Source: an uncultured Pelagibacteraceae bacterium
GTDB lineage: Bacteria > Pseudomonadota > Alphaproteobacteria > Pelagibacterales > AG-422-B15
Assembly: GCA_902546615.1 (NCBI GenBank)
Contig: CACCKE010000006.1
Coordinates: forward strand, 1 to 61,813
Length of the DNA: 61,813 nucleotides
Direction of reading: 5' to 3'
The notes under the pieces were generated by a model. That model was given only the letters and a program-made list of their open reading frames with translations. It was not told where the DNA came from and did no database searches. Position 1 is the first letter of the stretch. Each line of letters starts with the position of its first letter. Positions 11,509 to 22,353 of this stretch are shown one piece after another. The translations under genes and the position numbers were made by a program.

Positions 11509-12060
11509 TTATAGATCTGAAATGACCCTTACAGTTATCATTTCATCTGGGTCATCTACACTTCCAGAGCCTGGTTCTCCTCGTTTAATCTTGTCAACAA
11601 ACTCCATCCCTTCTACGACTTGACCAAAAACAGTATACTGGCCGTCTAGATGTGGAGCCTCGGCAAAACATATAAAAAATTGACTATTAGCTGAATCCGG
11701 GTCGGCTGTTCTTGCCATTGATACTGTTCCACGAAGATGAGGTGTATCACCAAATTCATTTTTCAAATCAGGTTTGGTTGATCCGCCTGTTCCATTTCTA
11801 TTTTCGCCATCACCAGTTTGAGCCATAAAGCCCTCTATAACACGGTGAAAGGGTACTCCATCATAAAAGCCTTCTCTTGCAAGTTCTTTAATTCTATTTA
11901 CGTGATTTGGAGCAATATCAGGTAGTAATTCTATTATTACATTACCATCTTTCAGCTCTATTTGGATTGAATTTTCTGGATCATTTGCCATGACAACTCC
12001 TTCTGCGATTAACGCTATAAAAAATGAAAATACAAAGATTAGAGTTCTTATTAATTTCAT
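11509..12060 (-). CDS. cyclophilin-type peptidyl-prolyl cis-trans isomerase, exported
   Basis: Catalyses proline cis-trans isomerisation during folding. The 183-residue protein begins with an N-terminal signal peptide of about 25 residues (MKLIRTLIFVFSFFIALIAE, then a VVMA cleavage region), so a periplasmic site is likely. The cyclophilin core contains PFHRVIEGFMAQTGDG with the catalytic Arg, the SANSQFFICFAEAPHLDGQY segment split by normal spacing, and VFGQVVEGM. It stands between coaD and queA, the usual position for ppi genes in alphaproteobacteria, where often two copies occur; only one is present here. Confidence 0.94.
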   Translation of the reverse strand: MKLIRTLIFVFSFFIALIAEGVVMANDPENSIQIELKDGNVIIELLPDIAPNHVNRIKELAREGFYDGVPFHRVIEGFMAQTGDGENRNGTGGSTKPDLKNEFGDTPHLRGTVSMARTADPDSANSQFFICFAEAPHLDGQYTVFGQVVEGMEFVDKIKRGEPGSGSVDDPDEMITVRVISDL

Positions 12061-12065
12061 TTTAT

Positions 12066-12545
12066 TTATTTGAATTTATCTTTTAATTTTTGCTCAACAA
12101 ATTTATTTGTAAAATTACTGATATTTCCTCCCAAACGTGCAATTTCTTTTACAAAATTAGAGGAAATTGATTGCCGTTGAGCGTCTGCCATCAAGAATAC
12201 TGTTTCAATATTATTATCTAATTGTCTATTCATACCCAACATCTGAAACTCATATTCAAAATCAGAAACAACACGAAGACCCCTTATGAGTATCTTTGCA
12301 TCTAGCGAATTCGCTAAATCAATCAATAAATTATCAAATGCAATTACTTCAATTTTATCATTTGATGAAAACTCATTTTCTATCATTTCTTTTCTTTCAT
12401 CTAAGTCAAATAAAGGTGATTTATGCGGGCTGTCAGCAACTGCGATATATAATTTATCAACAAGTTTTGTAGCCCTATTGATAATATCAATGTGCCCTTT
12501 ATGAATGGGATCGAAGCTTCCAGGATATATGCCAGTTCTACTCAT
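12066..12545 (-). CDS. coaD: pantetheine-phosphate adenylyltransferase
   Basis: Penultimate step of coenzyme A synthesis: ATP + 4'-phosphopantetheine to dephospho-CoA. It has the usual 159 residues. The nucleotidyltransferase motif GSFDPIHKGHIDII carries the HxGH signature at the N-terminus, with IRGLRVVSDFEYE in the middle and QSISSNFVKEIARLGG near the C-terminus corresponding to the ISSxxxR signature. It lies between gyrA and the cyclophilin gene on the same strand, in canonical alphaproteobacterial order. Confidence 0.97.
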   Translation of the reverse strand: MSRTGIYPGSFDPIHKGHIDIINRATKLVDKLYIAVADSPHKSPLFDLDERKEMIENEFSSNDKIEVIAFDNLLIDLANSLDAKILIRGLRVVSDFEYEFQMLGMNRQLDNNIETVFLMADAQRQSISSNFVKEIARLGGNISNFTNKFVEQKLKDKFK

Positions 12546-12588
12546 GTTTGGAATATATAATGATTATTTAAAGACCTCTAGTAATTTA

Positions 12589-15294
12589 TTAGCTATCTAG
12601 CTCAACTCTGCTTGCAGAAACAACTTTTTCTTCTTTTGTTGTTTTAAATATACTTACTCCCTGCGTATTTCTACCAGCTACGCGAACATCTTTTACCGGG
12701 CAGCGAATTAATTGACCTGTTTTAGTTATCAGCATTATATCATCATCATTATTGACTGGAAAAGAAGCTAGAACATCGCCATTTCTATCTGATGTCGCAA
12801 TACACATAATGCCCGATCCGCCGCGATTAGAAACTCTAAACTGGTAAGAAGAAGATCTTTTGCCAAAGCCATTTTCAGTAACGGTTAAAATGAATTGTTC
12901 TCTCGCTTTTAATTCATCATATCGATCCTTAGATATTTCAATGTCAGAAACAGAGTTATCAGTATCATTATCGTCACTCTCAGTTTCTTCTTGCATTCCT
13001 TTTTCCTTTGAAATCATTTTTAAGTAAGCTTTTGCTTCTGCTGACGATACATCAGTATGAGAAATGACAGAAATTGAAATAATTTTATCATCTTTTGTTA
13101 GCCTGATACCCCTTACACCTACCGAACTTCTACTTTTAGTTGTTCTCAGTTTTGAAACAGGAGTTCGAATACACTTTCCATGTTTTGTTGATAGTAAAAT
13201 ATCGTCTTCATCACTACAAAGTTTCACACCTACGATTGCATTGTTATCATCTAATTTCATTGCAATTTTACCATTTGCTTGAATCCTTTTGAAATCTTCT
13301 AAACTATTTTTTCTGATGCTGCCGTCTGATGTAGCAAATATTAAATACTCATTTCCATTTGATTGTTTATTTTCTGGCAACACAAGGATACTTGATAGAC
13401 TTTCAGTGTCTTTAAGATTTAAGAGATTGATTATTGCTTTGCCCTTAGCTTGGGGTGATGACTCAGGAATCTTCCATGTCTTAAGTTTGTAAGCTATTCC
13501 TCCAGACGAGAAAAACAACATATTGTCATGAGTACTTGATGTAAAAACTTGAGTTACAAAATCTTCTTCATTGGTTTTCATTCCCGCTCTTCCTTTGCCA
13601 CCTCTTTTCTGTGCTCTGTACATATTTAAAGGAACCCTTTTTATATAACCTGAGTTTGTTACACTTACGACCATATCACTTCTTTGAACTAGGTCTTCTT
13701 GATCAATATCTGTAGCCTCGCCCTCATTAATTTCTGTTCTTCTTGGTATTGCAAATTGCTTTTTAATTTCATTTAGCTCAACATTTATTACATCATTCAA
13801 TACCTCAGTATCCCTTAATATTGAAAGGAATTTGTTTATTTGATTGGAAAGATCTGATAACTCTGACTTGATCTCATCTTTACCTAGAGCTGTCAAACGT
13901 TGCAACCTTAACTCTAATATCGCTTTGGCCTGCTCGTCAGTTAAATAAATTTCTTTTTCATTTTTAATTTGCCTTGGGTCATCAACTAACTTTAATAAAT
14001 CATCAATATCCTTGCTTAGCCACTTAGTTTTAAGAAGCGAGGTTCTCGCCTCATTAGGATCTTTGGAGCTTTTAATTATTTCTATTATTTGATCAACATT
14101 AGCAACAGCAACTGCTAGGCCAATCAATACATGGGCCCTATCTCTTGCTTTGCCGAGATCATGACGAGTCCTGTTTCTGATAATTTCTTTTCTGAATTCT
14201 ATAAAATGGTGAATGAATTCTTTTATATTCATTAATTTTGGTTTTCCGTTTACCAACGCCAATGAATTAACACCGTAAGAACTTTGTAGTGCAGTAAATT
14301 TATATAATTTATTTAATACAACTTGTGATATTACCCCTTTTTTTAATTCAACAACAACCCTCACTCCTTGGCGGTCAGACTCATCTCTCAAATCACTTAT
14401 ACCATCAATTTTTTTATCTCTGACAAGTTCAGCTATTTTCTCAAGCAAAGATGATTTGTTAACTTGGTAAGGTACTTCGGTAAATACGATTGCCTCTCGA
14501 TCTGTTTTAAATTCCTCTATGTTTGATTTTGCCTGAACAATGATTGAGCCTCTTCCTGATGACTGAGAGTCTTTTATGCCTTTTATGCCAATAATTGTTC
14601 CACCCGTAGGAAAGTCTGGGCCTTTTATAATTTTATTTATTTCCTCAAAAGTTACATCGGTATTTTTAAGGTAAGCAATACTAGCATCAATGACCTCTCC
14701 TAAATTATGAGGTAAAATGTTAGTCGCCATACCAACGGCTATACCACCTGCACCGTTGACAAGTAGGTTTGGATATTTTGCAGGAAGAACAGATGGCTCA
14801 CTTTCAGTTTCATCATAATTAGGTCTGAAGTCGACCGTTTCTTTTTCTATATCTTCCAGAAGGAAACTAGCAATTTTTGCCATTCTAACTTCCGTGTATC
14901 TCATTGCAGCAGCCCTATCACCATCCATTGATCCAAAATTACCTTGACCATCTAATAGTGGCACGCTCATTGAGAAGTCTTGGGCAAGTCTGACCAACGC
15001 ATCATAAACAGCTTGATCTCCATGCGGATGGTATTTACCAATAACATCGCCGACAACTCGAGCACTCTTTCTATGTTGCTTATTCCACTCATAGCCTGAC
15101 TCATGCATTGCATATAAAATCCGTCTGTGAACTGGTTTTAGTCCGTCTCTAACATCGGGTAATGCCCTGCTAACGATTACGCTCATAGCGTAATCGAGGT
15201 AAGAATTTTGCATTTCTGTATCGATTAATATGGGGATTACAGATTGCTCTTTACCTGTTTTAAGATCTTCATTTTGATCCTTGGAATCAGTCAA
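12589..15294 (-). CDS. gyrA: DNA gyrase subunit A
   Basis: Breakage-reunion subunit of gyrase, introducing negative supercoils with GyrB. The 901-residue protein has the active-site Tyr133 in MRYTEVRMA, the GyrA-box QKRGGKG at the start of the C-terminal beta-pinwheel, and an acidic insert ([13 protein letters not shown]) in the pinwheel typical of alphaproteobacteria. The position of E. coli Ser83 is Gln94 here ([10 protein letters not shown]). The apparent start is TTG at 15294: an in-frame TAG lies four codons upstream and the next Met is inside the conserved domain. An AGG lies 9-10 nt before the TTG. An extended -10 promoter is seen about 80 bp upstream. Confidence 0.97.
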   Translation of the reverse strand: MTDSKDQNEDLKTGKEQSVIPILIDTEMQNSYLDYAMSVIVSRALPDVRDGLKPVHRRILYAMHESGYEWNKQHRKSARVVGDVIGKYHPHGDQAVYDALVRLAQDFSMSVPLLDGQGNFGSMDGDRAAAMRYTEVRMAKIASFLLEDIEKETVDFRPNYDETESEPSVLPAKYPNLLVNGAGGIAVGMATNILPHNLGEVIDASIAYLKNTDVTFEEINKIIKGPDFPTGGTIIGIKGIKDSQSSGRGSIIVQAKSNIEEFKTDREAIVFTEVPYQVNKSSLLEKIAELVRDKKIDGISDLRDESDRQGVRVVVELKKGVISQVVLNKLYKFTALQSSYGVNSLALVNGKPKLMNIKEFIHHFIEFRKEIIRNRTRHDLGKARDRAHVLIGLAVAVANVDQIIEIIKSSKDPNEARTSLLKTKWLSKDIDDLLKLVDDPRQIKNEKEIYLTDEQAKAILELRLQRLTALGKDEIKSELSDLSNQINKFLSILRDTEVLNDVINVELNEIKKQFAIPRRTEINEGEATDIDQEDLVQRSDMVVSVTNSGYIKRVPLNMYRAQKRGGKGRAGMKTNEEDFVTQVFTSSTHDNMLFFSSGGIAYKLKTWKIPESSPQAKGKAIINLLNLKDTESLSSILVLPENKQSNGNEYLIFATSDGSIRKNSLEDFKRIQANGKIAMKLDDNNAIVGVKLCSDEDDILLSTKHGKCIRTPVSKLRTTKSRSSVGVRGIRLTKDDKIISISVISHTDVSSAEAKAYLKMISKEKGMQEETESDDNDTDNSVSDIEISKDRYDELKAREQFILTVTENGFGKRSSSYQFRVSNRGGSGIMCIATSDRNGDVLASFPVNNDDDIMLITKTGQLIRCPVKDVRVAGRNTQGVSIFKTTKEEKVVSASRVELDS

Positions 15295-15372
15295 TTCTAT
15301 TACCTATTGAAGCGCTAAAAATCCCTAAAAAATAGGAAAAATAAGCACGATTTTGTTATAAAAATTAAGAAG

Positions 15373-15381
15373 ATTATATCA
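15373..15381 (-). promoter_or_regulatory. extended -10 promoter of gyrA
   Basis: On the minus strand the sequence reads TGATATAAT, an exact TGnTATAAT extended -10 element, with no good -35 hexamer at 16-18 nt. It sits in the 122-bp gap between ssb and gyrA and would start transcription near 15366, giving gyrA a leader of about 70 nt. Confidence 0.5.
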
Positions 15382-15416
15382 GAAATTTGCCCAGTTTTCG
15401 ATTGAAAAAAGTAGAC

Positions 15417-15875
15417 TTAAAAGGGTATTTCGTCGTCTATATCAAGGTCAGGTGGAGCACTGTCTCCCATGTCTTGATTTATATCTGAACCCATATCTGG
15501 AATTGAATCGCCGCCTCCTGAGTTCCTTGAGTCAAGCATGGTAAGTGTGCCATTATAGTTTCCAAGAACTATTTCAGTCGTATATTTTTCAACTCCGCTT
15601 TGATCTGTAAATTTCCTAGTTTGTAATTGGCCTTCAATGTAAATTTTTGAACCTTTTTTAAGGTAACTCTCAACAACACCTGCTAAACCATCGTTAAATA
15701 TGACTATTCTGTGCCAACTGGTTTTTTCTTTTTTCTCGCCTGTAGCCTTGTCTTTCCATGACTCGGATGTAGCTAAGCTGAGTTGGGCAAGCCTTTTTCC
15801 ATCTTGAGTCTGACGAATTACGGGATCTGCTCCAAGATTACCTATTAGCATTACTTTATTTAAACTAGCAGCCAT
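15417..15875 (-). CDS. ssb: single-stranded DNA-binding protein
   Basis: Homotetrameric OB-fold protein coating single-stranded DNA in replication, repair and recombination. I place the start at the ATG giving [15 protein letters not shown], the family-typical N-terminus, for 152 residues; a GTG ten codons upstream would add a non-homologous tail. The OB fold spans about residues 1-110, followed by a Gly/Asp-rich linker and the conserved acidic tip DDEIPF that binds partner proteins. It is divergent from uvrA and upstream of gyrA, as in most alphaproteobacteria. I see no convincing LexA box in the shared promoter region. Confidence 0.95.
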   Translation of the reverse strand: MAASLNKVMLIGNLGADPVIRQTQDGKRLAQLSLATSESWKDKATGEKKEKTSWHRIVIFNDGLAGVVESYLKKGSKIYIEGQLQTRKFTDQSGVEKYTTEIVLGNYNGTLTMLDSRNSGGGDSIPDMGSDINQDMGDSAPPDLDIDDEIPF

Positions 15876-15984
15876 ATACTGTAATTTATCCAGATATTGA
15901 TACACTGTACATACAAAAATCCCTATTTTGCTGTTTATGCACAGGTTATCTTTAAATCAGGAGTGTTAAGATTAATTAATTCTT

Positions 15985-18813
15985 ATGAGTAAGACAATTT
16001 CTGTACAAGGAGCTCGTGAGCATAATTTAAAAAATGTTAACGTCAAAATACCCCGTGAGAAGCTCACAATAATAACTGGTTTGTCTGGCTCAGGTAAATC
16101 TTCCCTTGCTTTTGATACTATTTATGCTGAAGGTCAAAGAAGATACGTTGAGAGCTTATCGGCTTATGCAAGACAGTTTTTGCAAATGATGCAAAAACCA
16201 AATGTTGATCTAATAGAAGGGTTAAGTCCCGCAATTTCCATTGAACAAAAAACAACATCAAAAAATCCTAGGTCAACAGTTGGTACTGTTACTGAGGTGT
16301 ATGATTATCTTCGCCTTCTATTTGCGAGGGTTGGAATACCCTATTCTCCTGCAACCGGATTACCCATTAAGAGTCAGACAGTGACCCAAATAGTTGATCG
16401 AATAAAAGAAAGAGAAATAGGTTCAAAGTTTCTAATATTGTCTCCAATTATCAGAGGAAGAAAAGGTGAGTACAAAAAGGAATTACAAGAATTGCACAAG
16501 AAAGGTTTTCAAAGAGTAAAGATTGATGGGGAATTATACGAATTTGACTCTTTACCTGAAATTGATAAAAAAAAGAAACATGACATCGAGGTTGTAGTAG
16601 ACCGTATCGTACTAAACGATGAGATAGGCAACAGGTTGGCGGATAGTGTCGAAACTGCCCTCAATTTAAGTGATGGATTGGTGATCGTTGAAAACTTTGA
16701 GATGAAAAATGGTAAAGCAGATAATGAACTATTTTCATCAAAATTTGCTTGTCCTGTATCCGGTTTCACAATTGACGAAATTGAACCAAGGTTATTTTCT
16801 TTTAATAATCCTTATGGAGCATGTGAAGAGTGTGATGGAATTGGAACCGATTTATCAATTGATCCTAATTTAGTTGTTCCAAATAAAAACCTTTCAATAA
16901 ATGAGGACGCACTTGCTCCTTGGCCAGTCTCGAGATACGGGTATTTTAGAAATATATTAAAGGTTGTAGCTAGAAAATATAAATTTTCACTTGATACACC
17001 CTGGAAATCATTGGGAAAAAAAATTCAAAACATAGTTCTTTATGGGTCTGGTGAAACAGAATTAAAATTTACTTATGATGACGGTTATGAATATGAAAGA
17101 CCTTTCGAAGGAGTAATCAATAATCTTGAGCGCAGATATCTAGAGACAGAAAGTGATTGGATGCGTGGAAGAATTGAGAGATATCAGAGTGAGGTAAGAT
17201 GTCATGCATGCAATGGTTTTAGACTTAAAGAGACTGCATTGGCTGTAAAGATAGACAAGCTGCATATAGGTGAAGTATGCGACAAATCTATTAAAGAACT
17301 TGTTATTTGGTTTCAGAAACTTGAAAAAAAATTAACAAAAAAAGAAAAAGAAATTGCATTTAGAATTCTTAAGGAACTCAATGAAAGGATACTTTTTTTA
17401 AATAATGTAGGTCTTGAATATCTAACTCTTTCAAGAGGTTCGGGTAGTTTATCAGGTGGTGAGTCACAACGTATTCGTCTTGCATCACAAATTGGATCAG
17501 GTTTGACAGGAGTTCTATATGTGCTAGACGAACCCTCGATTGGCTTGCATCAGCGTGATAATGAAAGATTGCTAAAAACTCTTAAAAGATTAAGAGATCT
17601 TGGAAATACAGTTATTGTCGTTGAGCATGATGAAGAGGCAATCACAACAGCTGATCATGTAGTTGACTTGGGACCGGCTGCTGGTGTAAATGGCGGAAGA
17701 GTAGTTGCTGAGGGTAATGTTACTAAAATTAAAAAAAATCAAAATAGCATAACTGGTCAATACTTATCTGGTAAACTAAAAATTGAAATACCTAGCAATA
17801 GAAGAAAAGCGCTAAATAATAAATATATAGAAATTATAAAAGCTGAGGGCAATAATCTTAAAAATGTCGACTGCGAAATTCCTCTTGGAACACTTACTTG
17901 TGTTACAGGAGTTTCTGGTAGCGGTAAATCAACTTTAACAATTAATACGCTTTTTAAGTCAGTCGCACAAACGTTGAACGGGTCAAGGTACACGCCTGCA
18001 AAGCACAAGGAAATAAAGGGTCTTCAAGAGCTTGATAAAGTTATAGATATTGACCAATCTCCAATTGGAAGGACCCCAAGATCAAATCCTGCAACTTATA
18101 CCGGAGCCTTCACTTTTATAAGAGACTGGTTTACCGGTTTGCCAGAATCAAAAGCCAGAGGTTATAAAGCTGGAAGGTTTTCATTTAATGTTAAGGGCGG
18201 TAGATGCGAAGCTTGTGAAGGTGACGGTGTAATTAAGATAGAGATGCACTTTCTTCCTGATGTATATGTCACTTGCGATGAATGTGAGGGCAAAAGATAC
18301 AACAGAGAAACGCTTGAGATTAAGTACAAAGATAAGAGTATTGCAGATATTTTAGATATGACAGTTGAAGAAGGATGTTCTTTTTTTGAAGCAATCCCAA
18401 TGATTAAAAAGAAACTCGATACACTTCAAAATGTAGGGCTTGGCTATATAAAAATTGGTCAGCAAGCTACTACTTTATCGGGTGGTGAAGCGCAAAGAAT
18501 TAAACTTTCAAAAGAACTTTCAAAAAGAGCCACAGGCAAAACCTTGTACATACTTGATGAGCCAACTACGGGACTTCATGTCCATGACATTAAGAAACTA
18601 CTCGAGGTACTCCAAATTTTAGTAGATCAAGGTAACACAGTTGTTGTGATAGAGCATAATTTAGACGTCATAAAAACAGCTGATTGGATCATTGACTTGG
18701 GCCCGGAAGGGGGTGACGGTGGCGGTGAAATAATAGGAAGCGGTTCACCAGAAGATATTGCAAAACTCAAAAAAAGTTATACAGGACAGTATTTAAATAA
18801 AATTCTCAAATAG
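15985..18813 (+). CDS. uvrA: excinuclease ABC subunit A
   Basis: Damage-recognition ATPase of nucleotide excision repair, acting with UvrB. It has the normal length of 942 residues. There are two ABC ATPase modules: Walker [10 protein letters not shown] near residue 32 and GVSGSGKST near residue 643, with signatures LSGGESQR and LSGGEAQR. The second zinc finger (CEACEG and [10 protein letters not shown]) is complete. In the first zinc finger one Cys is Ser (CPVSGF), which I recall as common in alphaproteobacterial UvrA, so it is not a defect. It is divergent from ssb. Confidence 0.97.
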   Translation: MSKTISVQGAREHNLKNVNVKIPREKLTIITGLSGSGKSSLAFDTIYAEGQRRYVESLSAYARQFLQMMQKPNVDLIEGLSPAISIEQKTTSKNPRSTVGTVTEVYDYLRLLFARVGIPYSPATGLPIKSQTVTQIVDRIKEREIGSKFLILSPIIRGRKGEYKKELQELHKKGFQRVKIDGELYEFDSLPEIDKKKKHDIEVVVDRIVLNDEIGNRLADSVETALNLSDGLVIVENFEMKNGKADNELFSSKFACPVSGFTIDEIEPRLFSFNNPYGACEECDGIGTDLSIDPNLVVPNKNLSINEDALAPWPVSRYGYFRNILKVVARKYKFSLDTPWKSLGKKIQNIVLYGSGETELKFTYDDGYEYERPFEGVINNLERRYLETESDWMRGRIERYQSEVRCHACNGFRLKETALAVKIDKLHIGEVCDKSIKELVIWFQKLEKKLTKKEKEIAFRILKELNERILFLNNVGLEYLTLSRGSGSLSGGESQRIRLASQIGSGLTGVLYVLDEPSIGLHQRDNERLLKTLKRLRDLGNTVIVVEHDEEAITTADHVVDLGPAAGVNGGRVVAEGNVTKIKKNQNSITGQYLSGKLKIEIPSNRRKALNNKYIEIIKAEGNNLKNVDCEIPLGTLTCVTGVSGSGKSTLTINTLFKSVAQTLNGSRYTPAKHKEIKGLQELDKVIDIDQSPIGRTPRSNPATYTGAFTFIRDWFTGLPESKARGYKAGRFSFNVKGGRCEACEGDGVIKIEMHFLPDVYVTCDECEGKRYNRETLEIKYKDKSIADILDMTVEEGCSFFEAIPMIKKKLDTLQNVGLGYIKIGQQATTLSGGEAQRIKLSKELSKRATGKTLYILDEPTTGLHVHDIKKLLEVLQILVDQGNTVVVIEHNLDVIKTADWIIDLGPEGGDGGGEIIGSGSPEDIAKLKKSYTGQYLNKILK

Positions 18814-18861
18814 TCACATAAATATTTTACACACACGCATAAAACATGCTATGAATCATTA

Positions 18862-19470
18862 ATGGCATCAATATTACAATCATTGCAAAGAACAGTCATC
18901 CTTGGAACTTTGTTGGCAATTCTTTTACTCATTATGGTTACAGGCCACTATGGTGGCTTTGACCAACTATATTGGGCCTCACTTTCGAGATTTCTTCACG
19001 TCATTTCTGGTGTCATGTGGATTGGCCTCCTCTATTACTTTAACTTCGTACAGATTCCTAATATGCCAAATATTCCTGATGAGCAAAAACCAGCGATAGG
19101 AAAAGTTATTGCCCCTGCGGCTCTTTTCTGGTTCAGATGGGCTGCTTTGGCAACATTGATTACAGGTCTTACAACTCTAGCTCTATATTATGGACATGAG
19201 GGATCAGTCAATGCTCTTACATTTACATTGGCTTATGGATTTAATGGTAAAGAACTTACAATAGGAATTGGTATGTGGCTTGCTATCATAATGGCTTATA
19301 ATGTATGGATGGTTATTTGGCCAAATCAAAAGAAAGCATTAGGAATTGTTGAAGTTGATGCAGATACAAAAGCAAAATCAGCTAGAACAGCAATGCTATT
19401 CTCAAGAACAAACACCGTGCTATCCATTCCTATGCTGTTAGCAATGGTAGTTGCACAAAATCTTTACTAA
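18862..19470 (+). CDS. membrane protein related to the membrane domain of urate hydroxylase PuuD
   Basis: A 202-residue integral membrane protein with about five hydrophobic helices. The segment RFLHVISGVMWIGLLYYFNF followed by VQIPNMPN and later PAALFWFRWAALAT resembles the N-terminal membrane domain of PuuD urate hydroxylases and of a stand-alone family sometimes misnamed antitermination protein NusG. The C-terminal cytochrome c domain of full PuuD is absent: there is no CxxCH motif. The conserved His in RFLH and the WxxR region could bind haem, but that is inference. No purine catabolic genes are nearby. It lies 48 bp downstream of uvrA and ends one base from secF. Confidence 0.7.
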   Translation: MASILQSLQRTVILGTLLAILLLIMVTGHYGGFDQLYWASLSRFLHVISGVMWIGLLYYFNFVQIPNMPNIPDEQKPAIGKVIAPAALFWFRWAALATLITGLTTLALYYGHEGSVNALTFTLAYGFNGKELTIGIGMWLAIIMAYNVWMVIWPNQKKALGIVEVDADTKAKSARTAMLFSRTNTVLSIPMLLAMVVAQNLY

Positions 19471-19471
19471 A

Positions 19472-20398
19472 TTATCTAGTTGAGTCTACTGCTGAAGTCG
19501 TATTCCACTCACGTTTTACATCAAGGTATCTCAGTAATGGCGCTGCTACAAAAATTGATGAATATGTTCCAACTATAACTCCCCAAATCATTGCAAACGT
19601 AAATCCTTTAATAACTTCACCTCCAAAAATGAATAACGATAACAAAGCTAAAAGCGTAGTCACAGAAGTGACGATTGTTCTAGATAAAGTATCGTTAATT
19701 GACAAATTTAATAAATCTGTAATTTCCTTTGAACGGTACTTACGTAAGTTTTCTCTGACCCTATCGTAAACAACAACTGTATCGTTCATAGAGTATCCAA
19801 CAATAGTAAGTATTGCAGCAATGATGGGTAAATTGAACTCTAATTGAGTTATACAAAAAACACCTATGGTTAATATGACGTCATGAACAAGTGCGAGAAC
19901 TGCTCCAAGTGAAAACTGCCATTCAAACCTAAACCAAATGTAAACAAGCATGGCAAATACAGCGACAAAAATTGCTATAGCACCAGATTGTATTAATTCT
20001 CCACTAACCTTAGGTCCTACAACCTCAGTTCTTCTAAAATTAATATCGGATGAAAGATAAGACCCTAAGCTATCTTTCACTATTTGAACAACATCTTGTT
20101 GAACTTGATCTCCACCCAGTTGTTGCTCCACTCTAATTAGTAAATTTTTATTTGATCCAAATTCTTGAACTTGAACATCACCTAATTCAAGGGTATTTAA
20201 GTTATCTCTTAAACCAGAAATTTCTATTTCTTGAGATGTTTCGATTTCAATAAGTGTACCACCCTTAAAATCAATTCCAAAATTCAATCCATTTACAAAA
20301 AAAGCCCCTATTGAAAGAAATATCAATATTGCAGAAAGAATAAAGGTAATTACCCTTACTTTTAAAAAATTAATTTGTGTTCCAGATATATTAAGCAT
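19472..20398 (-). CDS. secF: protein translocase subunit SecF
   Basis: Inner-membrane subunit of SecDF, which uses the proton motive force to help pull preproteins through SecYEG. The protein has 308 residues and six TM helices, with the N-terminal FGIDFKGGTLIEI motif, a periplasmic domain at about residues 40-130, and C-terminal GYSMNDTVVVYDRVREN. The start overlaps the secD stop by 8 bp, indicating translational coupling. It ends one base from the convergent PuuD-like gene. Confidence 0.97.
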   Translation of the reverse strand: MLNISGTQINFLKVRVITFILSAILIFLSIGAFFVNGLNFGIDFKGGTLIEIETSQEIEISGLRDNLNTLELGDVQVQEFGSNKNLLIRVEQQLGGDQVQQDVVQIVKDSLGSYLSSDINFRRTEVVGPKVSGELIQSGAIAIFVAVFAMLVYIWFRFEWQFSLGAVLALVHDVILTIGVFCITQLEFNLPIIAAILTIVGYSMNDTVVVYDRVRENLRKYRSKEITDLLNLSINDTLSRTIVTSVTTLLALLSLFIFGGEVIKGFTFAMIWGVIVGTYSSIFVAAPLLRYLDVKREWNTTSAVDSTR

Positions 20399-22001
20399 TT
20401 TTACTTAGACCTACAAAATTTGGTTTTAATCTTTTAGCGTTAAATGAAATTAGCAACCTTGTAAAAGTAAATGCAGTGAAAACTGATGTAAAGATTCCAA
20501 TAGCCAATGTAATGGAGAAACCTCTCACTGGCCCCGAAGCCATGAAAAATAATATTATTGCAGCAATCAATGTTGTGATATTTGCATCTAATATAGTTGA
20601 TAAAGCTCTTTTATACCCGTTTTCAACAGCATTCATCATATTCGATCCATTTCTAATTTCTTCTTTTACTCTCTCAAAAATTAGAACATTTGCATCCACA
20701 GCCATTCCAATTGTTAATATTATTCCAGCAATACCAGGTAATGTTAGAGTTGCTTGAAACAAAGATAAAACGCCAAGGACCATAAATAAGTTTATAATTA
20801 ATGCTATATCTGCTAGCAGGCCAAAATATCGATAGACAAATATCATAAAAATAATGACAGCAATAAAACCAATTATTGCTGCAAATTGACCCGCTTCAAT
20901 TGAGTCAGCACCAAGATCAGGTCCAACTGACCTTTCTTCTAAAATAATAAGTGGGGCCGGTAAAGCACCAGCTCTCAAAAGAATAGCAAGATCATTTGCT
21001 TCTTCAGAGTCAAAACCGCCAGAAATCTGACCAGAACCTCCCAAAATAGCTTCTCTTATTACTGGCGCACTAATTACTTTATTATCAAGCACAATCGCAA
21101 AAGGTTTGCCTACATTTTGCTGTGTAACCCTTCCAAACTTTGTTGCACCTATACGATCAAATCTAAAAGATACTATAGGTTCATTTGTTTGAGGATCAAA
21201 ACCAGGTTGCGCATCAACAAGATTTTCTCCTCCAACCATAATTCGCTTCTTTACAATATATTTAAACTCTTCATCTGCATCAGATGCCAAAATTTCTGAA
21301 CCAATTGGTGCTTTTGAGGGATTAAATGGGTCAAAATTCACTGAGGTATCGACTAATTGAAAAGTAAGTTTGGCTGTTTGACCCAGCAAGGACTTTATAC
21401 GATCTGGGTCATCAATACCTGGTAATTGAATTATTATCCTGGATGACCCTTGTCTTTGTATTGATGGTTCTCTTGTGCCCAGTTCATCTATTCTCCTTCG
21501 AACAATTTCTAACGATTGGGCGACCGCATTCGAAACAGATTGTTTTATAAATTCTTCAGTAAAATTTATCTGAACAGTATTTTCTTCTTGAGTAATAATT
21601 AAATTAGTTTGATCTCCCATTGCAAGAATATTTTGAGAGTTACTCATGGATAACTCGGAAATTTCTTTTTGAATTTCGCTATTAAAACCTTCCACAACAA
21701 ATTTTAGGGATTCATTTGAAACCTTGAAATTACTATAATTAAGATTGTTTTTCTTTAAGACTCTTCGAACGTCAGCATTAAGGTTTTCCACTCTCTCTTT
21801 TATAATTTCTTCGGTATCAACCTCTAATAATAAATGTGAACCTCCTTGAAGATCCAAACCAAGATTAACTTGTTGCTTTGGGATAAAATTTGGAAAGCTA
21901 TTTATTTGATCTTTAGAGAAAAAATTTGGTACAGCAAAAAATAGCGTAATTATAATTACAGAAAGAACAGAAAAAGTTTTGAGATTTGAGAAATAGAGCA
22001 T
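20391..22001 (-). CDS. secD: protein translocase subunit SecD
   Basis: Larger subunit of the SecDF export motor. The 536 residues include an N-terminal TM helix, the LGLDLQGGSHLLLEVD motif, a large periplasmic region (P1 head and base, about residues 60-345) and five C-terminal TM helices with GMAVDANVLIFERVKEE carrying the proton-relay Asp. It is part of yajC-secD-secF, 11 bp after yajC, and overlaps secF. Confidence 0.97.
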   Translation of the reverse strand: MLYFSNLKTFSVLSVIIITLFFAVPNFFSKDQINSFPNFIPKQQVNLGLDLQGGSHLLLEVDTEEIIKERVENLNADVRRVLKKNNLNYSNFKVSNESLKFVVEGFNSEIQKEISELSMSNSQNILAMGDQTNLIITQEENTVQINFTEEFIKQSVSNAVAQSLEIVRRRIDELGTREPSIQRQGSSRIIIQLPGIDDPDRIKSLLGQTAKLTFQLVDTSVNFDPFNPSKAPIGSEILASDADEEFKYIVKKRIMVGGENLVDAQPGFDPQTNEPIVSFRFDRIGATKFGRVTQQNVGKPFAIVLDNKVISAPVIREAILGGSGQISGGFDSEEANDLAILLRAGALPAPLIILEERSVGPDLGADSIEAGQFAAIIGFIAVIIFMIFVYRYFGLLADIALIINLFMVLGVLSLFQATLTLPGIAGIILTIGMAVDANVLIFERVKEEIRNGSNMMNAVENGYKRALSTILDANITTLIAAIILFFMASGPVRGFSITLAIGIFTSVFTAFTFTRLLISFNAKRLKPNFVGLSKNA

Positions 22002-22012
22002 TAGTTATTTTA

Positions 22013-22288
22013 CTATGAATTACTTACTTTCTCTACTTCAGCAATAGTTGATTTAATTATAACAACATTTACTCCAGAGGATATTTCTACCTCTACATCA
22101 GTATCGCCAATGACTTTATTTATCTTTCCGCGGATACCACCAGAAGTGACAATTTTATCTCCGCGCTGAACAGCTGCAACCATTTCTTTATGCTCCTTTG
22201 CTCTTCTTTGCTGAGGTCTTATTAGCAAAAAATAGAAGATTGCAAAAATTAAAAATAATGGCATTAATTGAATCAGCATTTGTTCCAT
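22013..22288 (-). CDS. yajC: preprotein translocase accessory subunit YajC
   Basis: Small single-pass membrane protein associated with SecDF. I choose the ATG giving MEQMLIQLMPLFLIF (91 residues) over a start ten codons upstream because it has a strong Shine-Dalgarno, AAAGGAG, about 8 nt before it. After the N-terminal TM helix come RPQQRRAKEHKEMVAAVQRGD and VTSGGIRGKI, the family core. It is first in yajC-secD-secF. Confidence 0.95.
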   Translation of the reverse strand: MEQMLIQLMPLFLIFAIFYFLLIRPQQRRAKEHKEMVAAVQRGDKIVTSGGIRGKINKVIGDTDVEVEISSGVNVVIIKSTIAEVEKVSNS

Positions 22289-22353
22289 GGTTCGCTCCTT
22301 TTTAAATTTCAACGGCAATATACATATTTAGCCAACGATTTTGAACTAAATAA

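Noticed and set aside
15006..15020. Gln at the GyrA position equivalent to Ser83, suggesting quinolone resistance
   Set aside because: Gln-containing variants of this loop occur naturally in alphaproteobacterial GyrA; resistance cannot be inferred from it.
15876..15905. Longer ssb start at a GTG ten codons upstream
   Set aside because: SSB proteins start at the MAxSxNKVxLIGNLG segment; the upstream residues do not fit.
15876..15984. Possible SOS box (CTGT-N6-ACAG near 15931) between ssb and uvrA
   Set aside because: The spacing is 6, not the 8 of the E. coli box, and it does not match the alphaproteobacterial GTTC-N7-GTTC pattern.
16741..16800. Loss of a Cys in the first UvrA zinc finger (CPVSGF)
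   Set aside because: I recall the same Cys-to-Ser wording in many alphaproteobacterial UvrA proteins, so it is not unusual. The second zinc finger is intact.
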